Below the pieces are notes generated by a model. The model was not told where the DNA came from. It was given only the letters and a program-made list of their open reading frames with translations, and made no database searches. Source: Gammaproteobacteria bacterium (lineage in GTDB: Bacteria > Pseudomonadota > Gammaproteobacteria > Xanthomonadales > Marinicellaceae). Taken from it: a DNA stretch of 37,177 nucleotides. The stretch is from assembly GCA_030432115.1 (NCBI GenBank), contig JAUIHY010000005.1, positions 1-37,177 on the forward strand. Direction: 5' to 3'. Shown here one piece after another: positions 19,517-28,885 of this stretch. The first letter of the stretch is position 1. Every line of letters begins with the position of its first letter. Position numbers and translations under genes: made by a program.

Positions 19517-22438
19517 ATGAAATCCACCACCATATTGACCCCCAAACTGGCCATGGTTCTGGCCATGACTGCGTTGACCAGCAGTGTGATTGCTGAAATA
19601 CCATCAAGTTACAAAAACCAAAAAGCGGCTTGGGATCAGCACCAAAGCATGCGCGAAAACACGCCCTATCATGGCATCAGTTGGCGCAATGTTGGTCCCA
19701 TTTTCCAAGGTGGCCGTGCAGTCGATGTGATTCGACCACATGACCAACCGCATGTGGTTTATGTGGGTTATGCCTCAGGTGGGGTGTGGAAAAGCACCAA
19801 CAACGGCCAAACCTTCAAACCAGTGACCGATCATTTACCGAGCCAAATTGTTGGTTCTTTGGCCATTGACCCGAATGATTCCAATGTTTTGTGGTTGGGC
19901 ACAGGTGAAAACAATTCATCGCGCTCATCTTACGGTGGCATGGGCATTTACCAATCCAAAGACGGTGGTGAAACTTGGGCTTACAAAGGTTTGGGCAGCT
20001 CTGATCGCATTGGACGCATCTTGGTAGACCATAAAGACAGCAACACCATCTATGTTGCAGCGCTCGGGAAATTGTATTCAAAAGGCGGTCAGCGTGGCTT
20101 GTACCGCAGCAGCGATGGCGGTGATACTTGGGAAACCTTAATTGAAGGCAAAGGCTACACCGGTTTTATTGATGTGGCACAAACACCCGATGGCGTGTTG
20201 ATAGCCACAGCTTGGGACCGCTCGCGTAAGGCTTGGGATTTCGTTGAAGGTGGCGAAGGTTCTGCTGTATACCGCAGTGAAGACGGCGGTGATTCATGGG
20301 ATAAAGTGACTCAAGGTTTGCCTTATGGTGAACACATGGGTCGATTGGGCATCACCACTTCGGTGAGCAACCCGAATGTGGTTTACCTGTCACTGGATAA
20401 CCAAACGCCATTACCCGAAAGCGAATGGGATATGGGCGATCAAGCGGTGACCACCAAGCGTTTGAAAAACATGAGTAATGACGAGTTCCTGAGTCAAGCT
20501 CAAAAAGGCATTGAAAGCTGGTTACGTGCCAATTCCTTCCCCAAAGAGATGACCGCAGAAAGTGTCATCGAGCAGGTTAAATCAGGCGAGTTGACACCAC
20601 AGGATTTGATTTCACAATTGGCCGACGATAATGCCAACCTGTTCAATGTTGATATCCGCTCTTTGGAAGTTTATCGCTCTGACGATGCCGGCAAAAGTTT
20701 CTACCGCACCCACAAAGAAGACATCCAGGGCGTGGTTTATTCTTATGGGTATTACTTTGGTCAAATCAAAGTCGATCCCCAAGATGAAAACACCGTATAC
20801 GCCACCGGTGTGCCTTTGATCAAATCCACCGACGGTGGAAAAACCTGGGCTTCTTCTTGGAACTCGACCACCCATGCTGATTTCCAAGCCTTGTGGATCA
20901 ACCCAAAACACGCCAATCACATCATGACCGGAAACGATGGTGGTGTTGATGAAAGTTACGATGGTGGCAAAACGTGGAAAAAAGTCGATCAGCAACCAGT
21001 TGGTCAGTTTTATACCATTGCTGTTGATATGGAAACACCATACAACATTTACGGTGGATTGCAGGATAACGGCACATTGAAGGGATCAAGCACCACTGAT
21101 TGGACCCGCGGTGAATCATGGGAGCGTTTGTTTGGTGGCGACGGCATGCACGTCAACATCGACGATGCCGATAAAATGACCTATGTGGGTTTCCAGTTCG
21201 GTAATTATTTCCGCTTGAGCAGTGGCAAAGCACCGAAGAAAATCAACCCACTGAACTATGTCGGCGAAGAATCGTTGCGCAAAAACTGGAATTCACCGGT
21301 GATGCTATCAACACACAACCCAGACATCGTCTATTTTGCGGGTCAAAAACTGTTCCGCAGCATGAACAAAGGCAACGATTGGGTCGAGATCTCTGATGAT
21401 TTAACCCGCTCTAAGAAACGCGGTAACGTGCCCTTCGCCACCATCACTTCGGTGTCTGAATCACCATTGAAATTTGGTTTAATTTGGGCCGGTACTGATG
21501 ACGGCATGGTTTGGGTCACCGACAATGGCGGTAACGATTGGCGTCAGGTGAATAAAAAACTGCCCAAAGGCAAATGGGTGAGCCGCGTGATGGCCTCTCC
21601 GCATGAAGAAAAACGTGCTTGGTTGTCTTTGAACGGCTACCGAGATGACGACATCCAGCCCTATTTGTACCGTTCAGATAATTTGGGCAAAACATGGAAA
21701 AAAATGGCCAAAGGCCTGCCAAATGAAACCATCAATGTGGTCAAAGAAGATCCTAAAAACGAAAACATCGTTTATGTTGGCACTGACAAGGGGATTTATG
21801 TTTCCACCGATTTGGGGGGAAACTGGCAGATGTTGGGTGAAAATTTACCCACCGTGCCTGTACATGATTTGATTGTTCATCCGCGCGAGAACGAATTGGT
21901 ATTGGGTACCCACGGCCGATCTGTTTTTGTGGCCGATGTGTCACCATTGCAAGGCATGGAAAAAGCCGTTGGTGACAGCGAATTACACATCTATCCGATT
22001 GAAGAGATCAAAGAAGGAGGCCGTTGGGATTCAAAGGTGTTTCCATGGAATTACACTGATGACAAAACGGCGCCACATGTGACATACATTTGGTCAACTC
22101 ATGCAGCTGAGGCGCAGATCAGCATCACGGATGACAATGAATCCTTGTTGTACTCAACCACGGCCAATTTGAAAAAAGGATTGAACCAATGGCACTGGGA
22201 CTATAAGGTCGATGAAAGCATGGCTGTGGCTGCTGAAGCCAAAGCCTTGGCGGACAAAGCAGAAAATGCAGATGAAGAGGATGCTGCTGAAGGCACTGCT
22301 TTGGTTAACAAAGCCAAGACGCCTTATGCCGAATCCAAACGTTTGGGGCATCCACCCTTTATCGAGCCAGGCACTTACCATTTGACTGTGAAGCTGCCTG
22401 AAAAGGCCAAACATTCAGTCGAGTTTAAAGTGAAGTAA
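19517..22438 (+). CDS. Secreted BNR/VPS10-type beta-propeller protein (sialidase/Ycf48-like repeats)
   Basis: ORF opens at 19427; signal peptide and aaggaat RBS support 19517. Repeated 'KSTNNGQTFKPV', 'QSKDGGETW', 'RSSDGGDTWE', 'KSTDGGKTW' motifs. Confidence 0.88.
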   Translation: MKSTTILTPKLAMVLAMTALTSSVIAEIPSSYKNQKAAWDQHQSMRENTPYHGISWRNVGPIFQGGRAVDVIRPHDQPHVVYVGYASGGVWKSTNNGQTFKPVTDHLPSQIVGSLAIDPNDSNVLWLGTGENNSSRSSYGGMGIYQSKDGGETWAYKGLGSSDRIGRILVDHKDSNTIYVAALGKLYSKGGQRGLYRSSDGGDTWETLIEGKGYTGFIDVAQTPDGVLIATAWDRSRKAWDFVEGGEGSAVYRSEDGGDSWDKVTQGLPYGEHMGRLGITTSVSNPNVVYLSLDNQTPLPESEWDMGDQAVTTKRLKNMSNDEFLSQAQKGIESWLRANSFPKEMTAESVIEQVKSGELTPQDLISQLADDNANLFNVDIRSLEVYRSDDAGKSFYRTHKEDIQGVVYSYGYYFGQIKVDPQDENTVYATGVPLIKSTDGGKTWASSWNSTTHADFQALWINPKHANHIMTGNDGGVDESYDGGKTWKKVDQQPVGQFYTIAVDMETPYNIYGGLQDNGTLKGSSTTDWTRGESWERLFGGDGMHVNIDDADKMTYVGFQFGNYFRLSSGKAPKKINPLNYVGEESLRKNWNSPVMLSTHNPDIVYFAGQKLFRSMNKGNDWVEISDDLTRSKKRGNVPFATITSVSESPLKFGLIWAGTDDGMVWVTDNGGNDWRQVNKKLPKGKWVSRVMASPHEEKRAWLSLNGYRDDDIQPYLYRSDNLGKTWKKMAKGLPNETINVVKEDPKNENIVYVGTDKGIYVSTDLGGNWQMLGENLPTVPVHDLIVHPRENELVLGTHGRSVFVADVSPLQGMEKAVGDSELHIYPIEEIKEGGRWDSKVFPWNYTDDKTAPHVTYIWSTHAAEAQISITDDNESLLYSTTANLKKGLNQWHWDYKVDESMAVAAEAKALADKAENADEEDAAEGTALVNKAKTPYAESKRLGHPPFIEPGTYHLTVKLPEKAKHSVEFKVK

Positions 22439-22441
22439 GCG

Positions 22442-23356
22442 ATGTCTGCTGGAAAACAACAACAAAAGCCGTCATTTTGGCGGCATTTGTTTTCATGGCT
22501 GGTGTATTTAAAGCTGTGGTCATGGGCACAGCTGCCCCACCGCATGCTTTTGGGCATCGGTGTGTTGATTGGCTGGTCGTTCAAAAAATTGTCAAAATCA
22601 CGCCGCAGGGTGATTCAAAAAAACATCGAAACCTGCTTTCCCACCTTGACTGATGATGAGCAAAAAACACTTATTGACCAAAACTACCGCGAAACCGGCA
22701 TGATGGTCAGCCACACACTGAAAGCCTTTTTGTCGTGGTCTGATGATTTGTTCAAGGATTTGACCATTGAGGGTGCCGAACACCTCAAAGCGGCACAAGC
22801 CAAAGGCCAAGGTGTTTTGCTGGTTTCAGGTCATTTCACCGCTTTGGACATCGGTGGTCGTGTGATTTGTGGACAGTTTCCCGTTTCTGGCGTTTACCGC
22901 CCGCACAAAAACGCGGTGCAAGAATACGTGGTCAAAACCTCTCGCGAAAAATACGCCAAACAGATGTTTACCCGTGATGAGCTCAAAGGCATCATCAAGG
23001 AACTGAAAGCAGGTGGTATTGTTTGGTACGCCCCAGACCAAGATTACAGACGCGGCCAGTCCATTTTTTCAGACTTTTTCGGCACACCGGCATCCACCAT
23101 CACAGCCACCCATCAATTGGCCCGAATTTCGGGCTGTCAAGTGATGTTCTATTCTGTCAAGCGCATCCCCGAAAAGCCCTATTACCAATTGGCCATCACA
23201 CCACCGTTGGATGATTTCCCCAGCAAAGACGCCCAATTAGACACAGACCGCATCAACCAAGGCATTGAATCTATGGTCAACGAAGCCCCCGAACAATACC
23301 TATGGTTACACAAACGCTTCAAAACCCGACCCGAAGGTGAAGATAAGTTTTATTGA
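22442..23356 (+). CDS. Lipid A biosynthesis acyltransferase (LpxL/HtrB-like)
   Basis: GVLLVSGHFTALDIGGRV (HX4D/E-type motif), GIVWYAPDQDYRRGQSIFSDFFGTPASTITATHQLAR. Confidence 0.92.
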   Translation: MSAGKQQQKPSFWRHLFSWLVYLKLWSWAQLPHRMLLGIGVLIGWSFKKLSKSRRRVIQKNIETCFPTLTDDEQKTLIDQNYRETGMMVSHTLKAFLSWSDDLFKDLTIEGAEHLKAAQAKGQGVLLVSGHFTALDIGGRVICGQFPVSGVYRPHKNAVQEYVVKTSREKYAKQMFTRDELKGIIKELKAGGIVWYAPDQDYRRGQSIFSDFFGTPASTITATHQLARISGCQVMFYSVKRIPEKPYYQLAITPPLDDFPSKDAQLDTDRINQGIESMVNEAPEQYLWLHKRFKTRPEGEDKFY

Positions 23357-23378
23357 AATATTGGATGGACTTAGTATC

Positions 23379-23407
23379 TTGGTGGGCAAAGCGTACCCTA
23401 CTATAAT
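23379..23407 (+). promoter_or_regulatory. Candidate promoter for rhomboid gene
   Basis: TTGGTG - 17 nt - TATAAT. Confidence 0.4.
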
Positions 23408-23461
23408 CTTTGATTGATAATACCAGCTTGAGTTTTGCTCAATCGCAATTACATTAATGTA

Positions 23462-24103
23462 ATGAAAATACCTCATTTAGATCCTGAATTTGCCCGCAGC
23501 CGGAAAGATGCTTGGCCCAAGGCGTTTCGGATAGCTTGTGTACTATTAGCTACCATTTGGATTAGTTTCTTCTTGGCACAAATCCTGCCCATCACACAAT
23601 TTGGCCTAAAGCCCAGACGCTTTGAAGGATTGATTGGCTTGTTCACTATGCCCCTGATTCATGGTGGATGGCCGCATTTGATTGACAACACTTTGCCGAT
23701 GTTTTTGGCGATGTTGGGCTTATTTGGTAATTATCCGAAATTGGCGAAAAAGGTGATGTGGCAGTCTTTGATAATCACGGGTTTGTTGGTTTGGTTCTTT
23801 GCACGGCCTTTGAATCACATTGGTTCCAGTGGTTTGTTTTATGCCTTGCTCAGTTATTTGTTTGTCAGTGGTTTTTTGAAAAAAGACTTGCAGTCGATTG
23901 GTTTGAGCTTGTTGATTGCTTTTTTGTATGGCTCTTTGATTTGGGGTATTCTGCCCGGGCAGCCTGGCATCTCTTGGGAGTCGCATTTGGCGGGATTGTT
24001 GACGGGCTTATATCTGTCATTCCAAACCAGAAAAGAAGAGTTGCCGATATTAAAAGATTGGCGTTTGGATGAAGGGATTGAACCAGGCCCATTCGATGAA
24101 TGA
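23462..24103 (+). CDS. Rhomboid-family intramembrane serine protease
   Basis: IHGGWPHLIDNTLPMF, IGSSGLFYALLSYL (catalytic Ser), SWESHLAGLLTGLY (catalytic His); ORF opens at 23435. Confidence 0.88.
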   Translation: MKIPHLDPEFARSRKDAWPKAFRIACVLLATIWISFFLAQILPITQFGLKPRRFEGLIGLFTMPLIHGGWPHLIDNTLPMFLAMLGLFGNYPKLAKKVMWQSLIITGLLVWFFARPLNHIGSSGLFYALLSYLFVSGFLKKDLQSIGLSLLIAFLYGSLIWGILPGQPGISWESHLAGLLTGLYLSFQTRKEELPILKDWRLDEGIEPGPFDE

Positions 24104-24133
24104 GCCTGGTTATTAGGTTGTGTAATCTGTCCT

Positions 24134-25108
24134 TTATTTGTTTGTTAAGCGGGCTTCTAAGCGTTTAATGATGTCATGTAAACGCGCAGCTTTGGTTTGG
24201 TCCATCGCTTGTTCTTTTACAATCACGGTACCATCAATCAAACTGGCCAGACCGGGCCTCGCTTTCTGAGTACTGGTGGATTTTGATGGACCAGTTTCTG
24301 TGGCTACAAAAGTATAACTGGCTGAACGGAAACCTCGAACCCTGAACCCTTCGGCATCAAAATTAGGCGATGAACCCACTGGGTACGAATAGGCTTCGCC
24401 GTCGAATTGGTCTGTGCCTGTTTTCAAGTAATAGGCTATGTAGTGGTTGGCATCGTCACGCACAACCGCCACCAATTCATTGTATTCTGTGTCATAAAAA
24501 GCCGCTAAGTCGTTGTGACTCAGGGCGTAGTTTGTGCAGTTGTTGTAATCAGTGGTTTCGGATCGACAGCCGGTGACCAAATAATCACCTTGGAATATTT
24601 CGGTTTGTTCAAATACCAAAACATCGGCGATAAAGGGGAAATCATTGGTGTAATTGGACACATCCATCACGAGCTGCCATTCGCCGCGCATTTTTTGTAG
24701 TTCGTCACCGAGAAAGTAATTAAAGCGTTCAATATATATGGGTGCTTGGTCTTTAAAGGTCATTTTGGCGGTGGTTTCAGTGAGAAAATCGATGGTCACT
24801 GATTCATAACTGCTGAGCACGGTCTCTGGTGCTTGGTAAGCACAACCAATACAGCTGCCATCATAGCTGATGGCAACAAAGCTGTCATAATAAGAATTGC
24901 CATCTAAAAATCCCGATGTGGTGAACCAAATGGGGTTACCCAAATCATCATAGACATAAAAAGAACCAAACAAGTGGTTGTCTTGAATTTCAAGTGTGTA
25001 ACCTGAGCCTGATGCATTGGGGTCCCACCAATGCCCAGATTCTGGTGTGAATGAATGTGCTTGAGCAACCAACATTAATAATAAAACAGATAATATTTTT
25101 TTCATCAT
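24134..25108 (-). CDS. Hypothetical secreted protein with GHWWDPNASGSGYTLEIQ motif
   Basis: Signal peptide MMKKILSVLLLMLVAQAHS after GGAGAG; ORF opens at 25171. Confidence 0.7.
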   Translation of the reverse strand: MMKKILSVLLLMLVAQAHSFTPESGHWWDPNASGSGYTLEIQDNHLFGSFYVYDDLGNPIWFTTSGFLDGNSYYDSFVAISYDGSCIGCAYQAPETVLSSYESVTIDFLTETTAKMTFKDQAPIYIERFNYFLGDELQKMRGEWQLVMDVSNYTNDFPFIADVLVFEQTEIFQGDYLVTGCRSETTDYNNCTNYALSHNDLAAFYDTEYNELVAVVRDDANHYIAYYLKTGTDQFDGEAYSYPVGSSPNFDAEGFRVRGFRSASYTFVATETGPSKSTSTQKARPGLASLIDGTVIVKEQAMDQTKAARLHDIIKRLEARLTNK

Positions 25109-25170
25109 TTCTCTCCATATTGAATCAATGACTGTTATATTACGGCTTTTTTCTGAATTGGGAATGAACA

Positions 25171-25950
25171 ATGATAGACATTGGGGCCAACCTGACGCAT
25201 GACAGTTTTGATAAAGACAGGGAAACGGTGATTGCCGAAGCTCAAGCTGCGGGTGTAGAAACCTTTATCATCACCGGTTCCGATGTGGCTTGCTCTCAAA
25301 AGGCCAAGGATTTGGCCCATCAATACAGTGACTGTTGTTATGCGACAGCGGGCATTCACCCTCATCATGCCAGTGATTTTGACGGCGAGGCTGAAGATGC
25401 CATCCAAGCATTATTGAATGATGAGAAAGTGGTGGCTGTTGGTGAAACAGGCCTGGATTATTTTCGAGATTTCTCACCCAGACCAGCACAGATATTTTCT
25501 TTTGAGCGCCACATTAAGTTGGCCATTGAAAATGACATGCCTCTTTTTTTACACCAACGTGAAGCGCACAAAGACTTTTACCCCATTCTAAAAGAGCACC
25601 GGGACGCCTTGGGCAATGTGGTGGTTCATTGTTTTACTGACAATGAACAGGCTTTGTTTGACTATTTAGACTTGGATTGTCACATTGGCATCACTGGTTG
25701 GATTTGTGATGAAAGGCGAGGTGAGCACTTGATAGATTTGGTTCATAACATTCCCAGTGATCGTTTGATGATTGAAACCGATGCGCCCTATTTGATGCCC
25801 AGAAACCTGAAGCCTAAACCCAAATCACGCAGAAATGAGCCCAAATATTTGGCGCACATAGCTGAGGAAGTGGCACGAATTTTGGATTGTGACCTGCTTG
25901 CACTTCAGGAACAAACCACAAGAAACACCAAACTTTTCTTTAAGTTGTAA
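25171..25950 (+). CDS. tatD: TatD-family metal-dependent hydrolase/DNase
   Basis: MIDIGANLTHDSFDKD, AGIHPHHASDF, VGETGLDYFRDFSP, LMIETDAPYLMPRN. Confidence 0.94.
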   Translation: MIDIGANLTHDSFDKDRETVIAEAQAAGVETFIITGSDVACSQKAKDLAHQYSDCCYATAGIHPHHASDFDGEAEDAIQALLNDEKVVAVGETGLDYFRDFSPRPAQIFSFERHIKLAIENDMPLFLHQREAHKDFYPILKEHRDALGNVVVHCFTDNEQALFDYLDLDCHIGITGWICDERRGEHLIDLVHNIPSDRLMIETDAPYLMPRNLKPKPKSRRNEPKYLAHIAEEVARILDCDLLALQEQTTRNTKLFFKL

Positions 25951-25971
25951 TCCTCAATAAAAACTTTGTTG

Positions 25972-25994
25972 GTTGGTCATAAACCATGACCAAC
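25972..25994. other. Perfect 9-bp inverted repeat downstream of tatD (hairpin without a clear T-run)
   Basis: gttggtcat-aaacc-atgaccaac. Confidence 0.6.
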
Positions 25995-26237
25995 TGTTGT
26001 CATGTGCTCATTTCTTATTCAAACTTTGCGTTGAATGGCTGATACCAAGCTACTTAGTGAATGCTGAGGTTGAATACAGTATTTATTGTCTCAAAAAGGG
26101 GCTTGAAAGTCGCCAAAAAGGCCAATAATTTCATTTAAGTTATCAATATGTGACGAAAGTCTCGGAAATGCTAGGGTATTTTTGGTTTTGAGGAATATAA
26201 TAAAATAACATTAGTTAACAATTTCAGAGGTGAAAAA

Positions 26238-26873
26238 ATGAAATATAAATCTTTAGTAGCTTGTGTTGGGCTGGTTTTTGCGGGTTCTTCATGGGGTGAA
26301 AACAGGCATATGGATGACAGGTTAGTCACGGATGCCTTAGAGAAAGCAAGCATGGGTTTTGCAGAAAATGATGTTGTATATGTCAGAGAAAACAGCAATA
26401 AAAGTCAGTCCAACGAACAAATAAAAGGAGTCGGTGGGCTGGTACATGTAGGCTATATGGGTGTTGAATCCCAAGGCAGAACTGGAAACTTTACATACAG
26501 CACCATTTCGGGTTCTGGTGATATTTACCGAACAGGAACAGAAATATTTTCTGACACATTGTTAGAGTTGCCTGACGGATACAGCTTTGATTGGGTACGT
26601 GTTTGGGGACGTGATACAAACGTTGATGAGAATTTAAGATTTTTTGTATTCCAAACATGTTATCCCAGTTTTTCAGCTGGGGCGCCCGATTCAACAAACT
26701 TAGGGACTATAACATCTTCCGGTAATGCTGGAGACTGGTCAGCTTCTGTCTCATTATCTGATGTCACGGTGAACAATACGTCTTGTACATATTATGTCCG
26801 AACAGCATTTGATGACACCGGCAGTTCTTTGCGCTTGTATAAAGTCAGGGCAGAATTGAACCCAGCACTTTAA
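26238..26873 (+). CDS. Hypothetical secreted protein, tandem paralog A
   Basis: Signal peptide; shares RTGNF, VWGRDTNVDEN, QTCYP, LYKVRA with the next ORF. Confidence 0.75.
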   Translation: MKYKSLVACVGLVFAGSSWGENRHMDDRLVTDALEKASMGFAENDVVYVRENSNKSQSNEQIKGVGGLVHVGYMGVESQGRTGNFTYSTISGSGDIYRTGTEIFSDTLLELPDGYSFDWVRVWGRDTNVDENLRFFVFQTCYPSFSAGAPDSTNLGTITSSGNAGDWSASVSLSDVTVNNTSCTYYVRTAFDDTGSSLRLYKVRAELNPAL

Positions 26874-26883
26874 GGAGAAAATC

Positions 26884-27564
26884 ATGAAAAAGATAATTAT
26901 ATCTCTTATGGTCATTCCTTTTATTTCTGGAGCCGGTACAGTTGAAGAAGCTGGTGGTAGACTTGGTGATAAAACACCAATCAAAAACCATACAATGGTG
27001 GCTCTTTCTGATGAAAGTAAAAAACCACAAATAAAACCTATATCAGAAAAAGGGGGTGGTAGCCCAATTTATTACCGCTATCATGCTGCCACCGGTGTTG
27101 ACTTTGATGGCAGAACTTCAGATTTTGTTGCAGGTGGAATCGGTCATGGTGTTCGCTCATGCCAAGCAAGTTCTACAGAGCAATTTATAGACCATGAAAT
27201 CAAAATCAAGAATGGAGAAATATTGCAATGGTTTGATGTTTGGGGTAATGACAGTAATGCTACAGAAAACATGACGGCGATTTTATATCGACAATGTTAT
27301 CCAGTATTAGGTTCTGGCCCAAGTGGCGCTGACTTTTTATTGATTGAAGATATCGAAAGGAATGCGGGTAATTTCTTTTATGGAAAGTTCATGAACTTAG
27401 GTTTTGAGGACAATGAACATGAATGTAAATTGATGGCCAGAATTCGGTTTGGAGATTTTCTCAACGGTGATTGTGATGGCTCACAAGATTTACAACTTTA
27501 TAAAGTCAGGGCTCAAATATTAGGAAATGATCTAATATTTATGGACAACATGGAAGATTATTAA
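26884..27564 (+). CDS. Hypothetical secreted protein, tandem paralog B with C-terminal DLIFMDNMEDY
   Basis: Signal peptide; shares RTSDF, VWGNDSNATEN, RQCYP, LYKVRA with paralog A; 10-nt gap and aaggaga RBS. Confidence 0.75.
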   Translation: MKKIIISLMVIPFISGAGTVEEAGGRLGDKTPIKNHTMVALSDESKKPQIKPISEKGGGSPIYYRYHAATGVDFDGRTSDFVAGGIGHGVRSCQASSTEQFIDHEIKIKNGEILQWFDVWGNDSNATENMTAILYRQCYPVLGSGPSGADFLLIEDIERNAGNFFYGKFMNLGFEDNEHECKLMARIRFGDFLNGDCDGSQDLQLYKVRAQILGNDLIFMDNMEDY

Positions 27565-27625
27565 ATACGTGCTGTATTAAAAGTTTGAAAGGCCTGCCAT
27601 GGGAAAATGGTGGGCTTTTTAATGC

Positions 27626-28324
27626 TCAGAGCTTGGGATCATGGCAAATGCCCATAGAAGCCAAATATGCCTTCAAGTTCCTATCTGGGTCATCCTCAAA
27701 ACAACTGCCCTCCACTGAAAGTAGCTTTATGCGATCGATTCGGAAGTTCCGAAAGTCATTCCTTTTTTCACACCAACCGGTTAACAACCACACCGGATTA
27801 AAAAAGAACAATGCCAATGGTTGTATCACTCGACTGGTTTCACGCTGTTGTTCATCTATATAATCCAAATGAATCTTTCTGCGGTTGCGAATGTGCTCAC
27901 GAATTTCTGAGAAATTAACTGTCCAAGGTGCTTTAGGTCGATTGGGTACGGCATAGGTGGTGATTTGTTGTAATTCACCTTGTAAATTTGCGGGTAAAAC
28001 GGCCGCAATTTTATCCAGCGCACTGTTGGCTTTTTCAGCAAAACGGTCATCAGTCCACTGTCGTACCATACTGATTCCGAGGCCAATGGCTTCCAATTCA
28101 TCGGCATCAAAAGTGATGGGTGGCAGGTAATACTTCTTATCAATGGTGTATCCAACACCGGCCTCACCCCGAATGGGTGCCCCTGTATTCATCAAACATT
28201 CAATGTCGCGATACACCGTCCTTTTACAGATGTCAAAGGCATCAGCAATCTGTTGTGCCGTCACGGCTTGCCGCCTTTGCCTTAAAAAATGTGTGATTTT
28301 AATCAACCTGTCAGCACGTCTCAT
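27626..28324 (-). CDS. HTH/WYL-domain transcriptional regulator (YafY-like)
   Basis: MRRADRLIKITHFLRQRRQAVTAQQIADAFDICKRTVYRDIECLMNTGAPIRGEAGVGY; WYL-type C-terminal region. Confidence 0.92.
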   Translation of the reverse strand: MRRADRLIKITHFLRQRRQAVTAQQIADAFDICKRTVYRDIECLMNTGAPIRGEAGVGYTIDKKYYLPPITFDADELEAIGLGISMVRQWTDDRFAEKANSALDKIAAVLPANLQGELQQITTYAVPNRPKAPWTVNFSEIREHIRNRRKIHLDYIDEQQRETSRVIQPLALFFFNPVWLLTGWCEKRNDFRNFRIDRIKLLSVEGSCFEDDPDRNLKAYLASMGICHDPKL

Positions 28325-28369
28325 GGTTAGAAATACCCTGTTTCAATAATCATTGCAGTGTACCAAAAC

Positions 28370-28395
28370 ACTACTGACACCATGCTGTCAGCAGT
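28370..28395. promoter_or_regulatory. Palindromic operator candidate between the WYL regulator and the VOC gene
   Basis: ACTaCTGACA-CCATGC-TGTCAGcAGT. Confidence 0.6.
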
Positions 28396-28447
28396 CCTTT
28401 GTTAAAGTGGATTTTTTAACCACAATAATACTACAGGAGAAATTATT

Positions 28448-28834
28448 ATGCTTGGATACGTCACTTTAGGAACCAATGATTTACCGCGTGCCACCGCTTT
28501 TTATGATGCGTTATTTGAAACGATCGGTGTGGGTCGTTCTATGGAAGAAGAAAATTATTTTGTCGCATGGTCACCTGGCCAACTGTCACCTGGCATTGCT
28601 GCCACTATACCTTTCAATAAGGAGCCCGCCACCGTTGGTAATGGTGTGATGGCGGCTTTATTAATGGAAACGCCAGAACAGGTTAAAACCCTTTACAACA
28701 AAGCGCTGGAATTGGGTGGCGCAGACGAAGGTAAACCTGGTTTCAGGCCAGAAGAGGCCAACAAAGGCTTTTTTGCCGCTTACTTTCGCGACCTGGACGG
28801 TAACAAGCTCAATGCCTTTTGTATGGTTGAATAA
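28448..28834 (+). CDS. VOC/glyoxalase-family protein
   Basis: MLGYVTLGTNDLPRATAFYDALFE...AAYFRDLDGNKLNAFCM. Confidence 0.9.
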   Translation: MLGYVTLGTNDLPRATAFYDALFETIGVGRSMEEENYFVAWSPGQLSPGIAATIPFNKEPATVGNGVMAALLMETPEQVKTLYNKALELGGADEGKPGFRPEEANKGFFAAYFRDLDGNKLNAFCMVE

Positions 28835-28840
28835 GCTGAC

Positions 28841-28884
28841 AAACACCACTGAATCAACTCAAGCTGATTCAGTGGTGTTTTTGT
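28841..28884. terminator. Bidirectional terminator, perfect 16-bp inverted repeat
   Basis: aaacaccactgaatca...tgattcagtggtgttttttgt-type hairpin between convergent genes. Confidence 0.85.
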
Positions 28885-28885
28885 A

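Noticed and set aside
20612-20995. 127-aa minus-strand ORF
   Set aside because: Antisense to the well-supported propeller gene; no recognisable domain.
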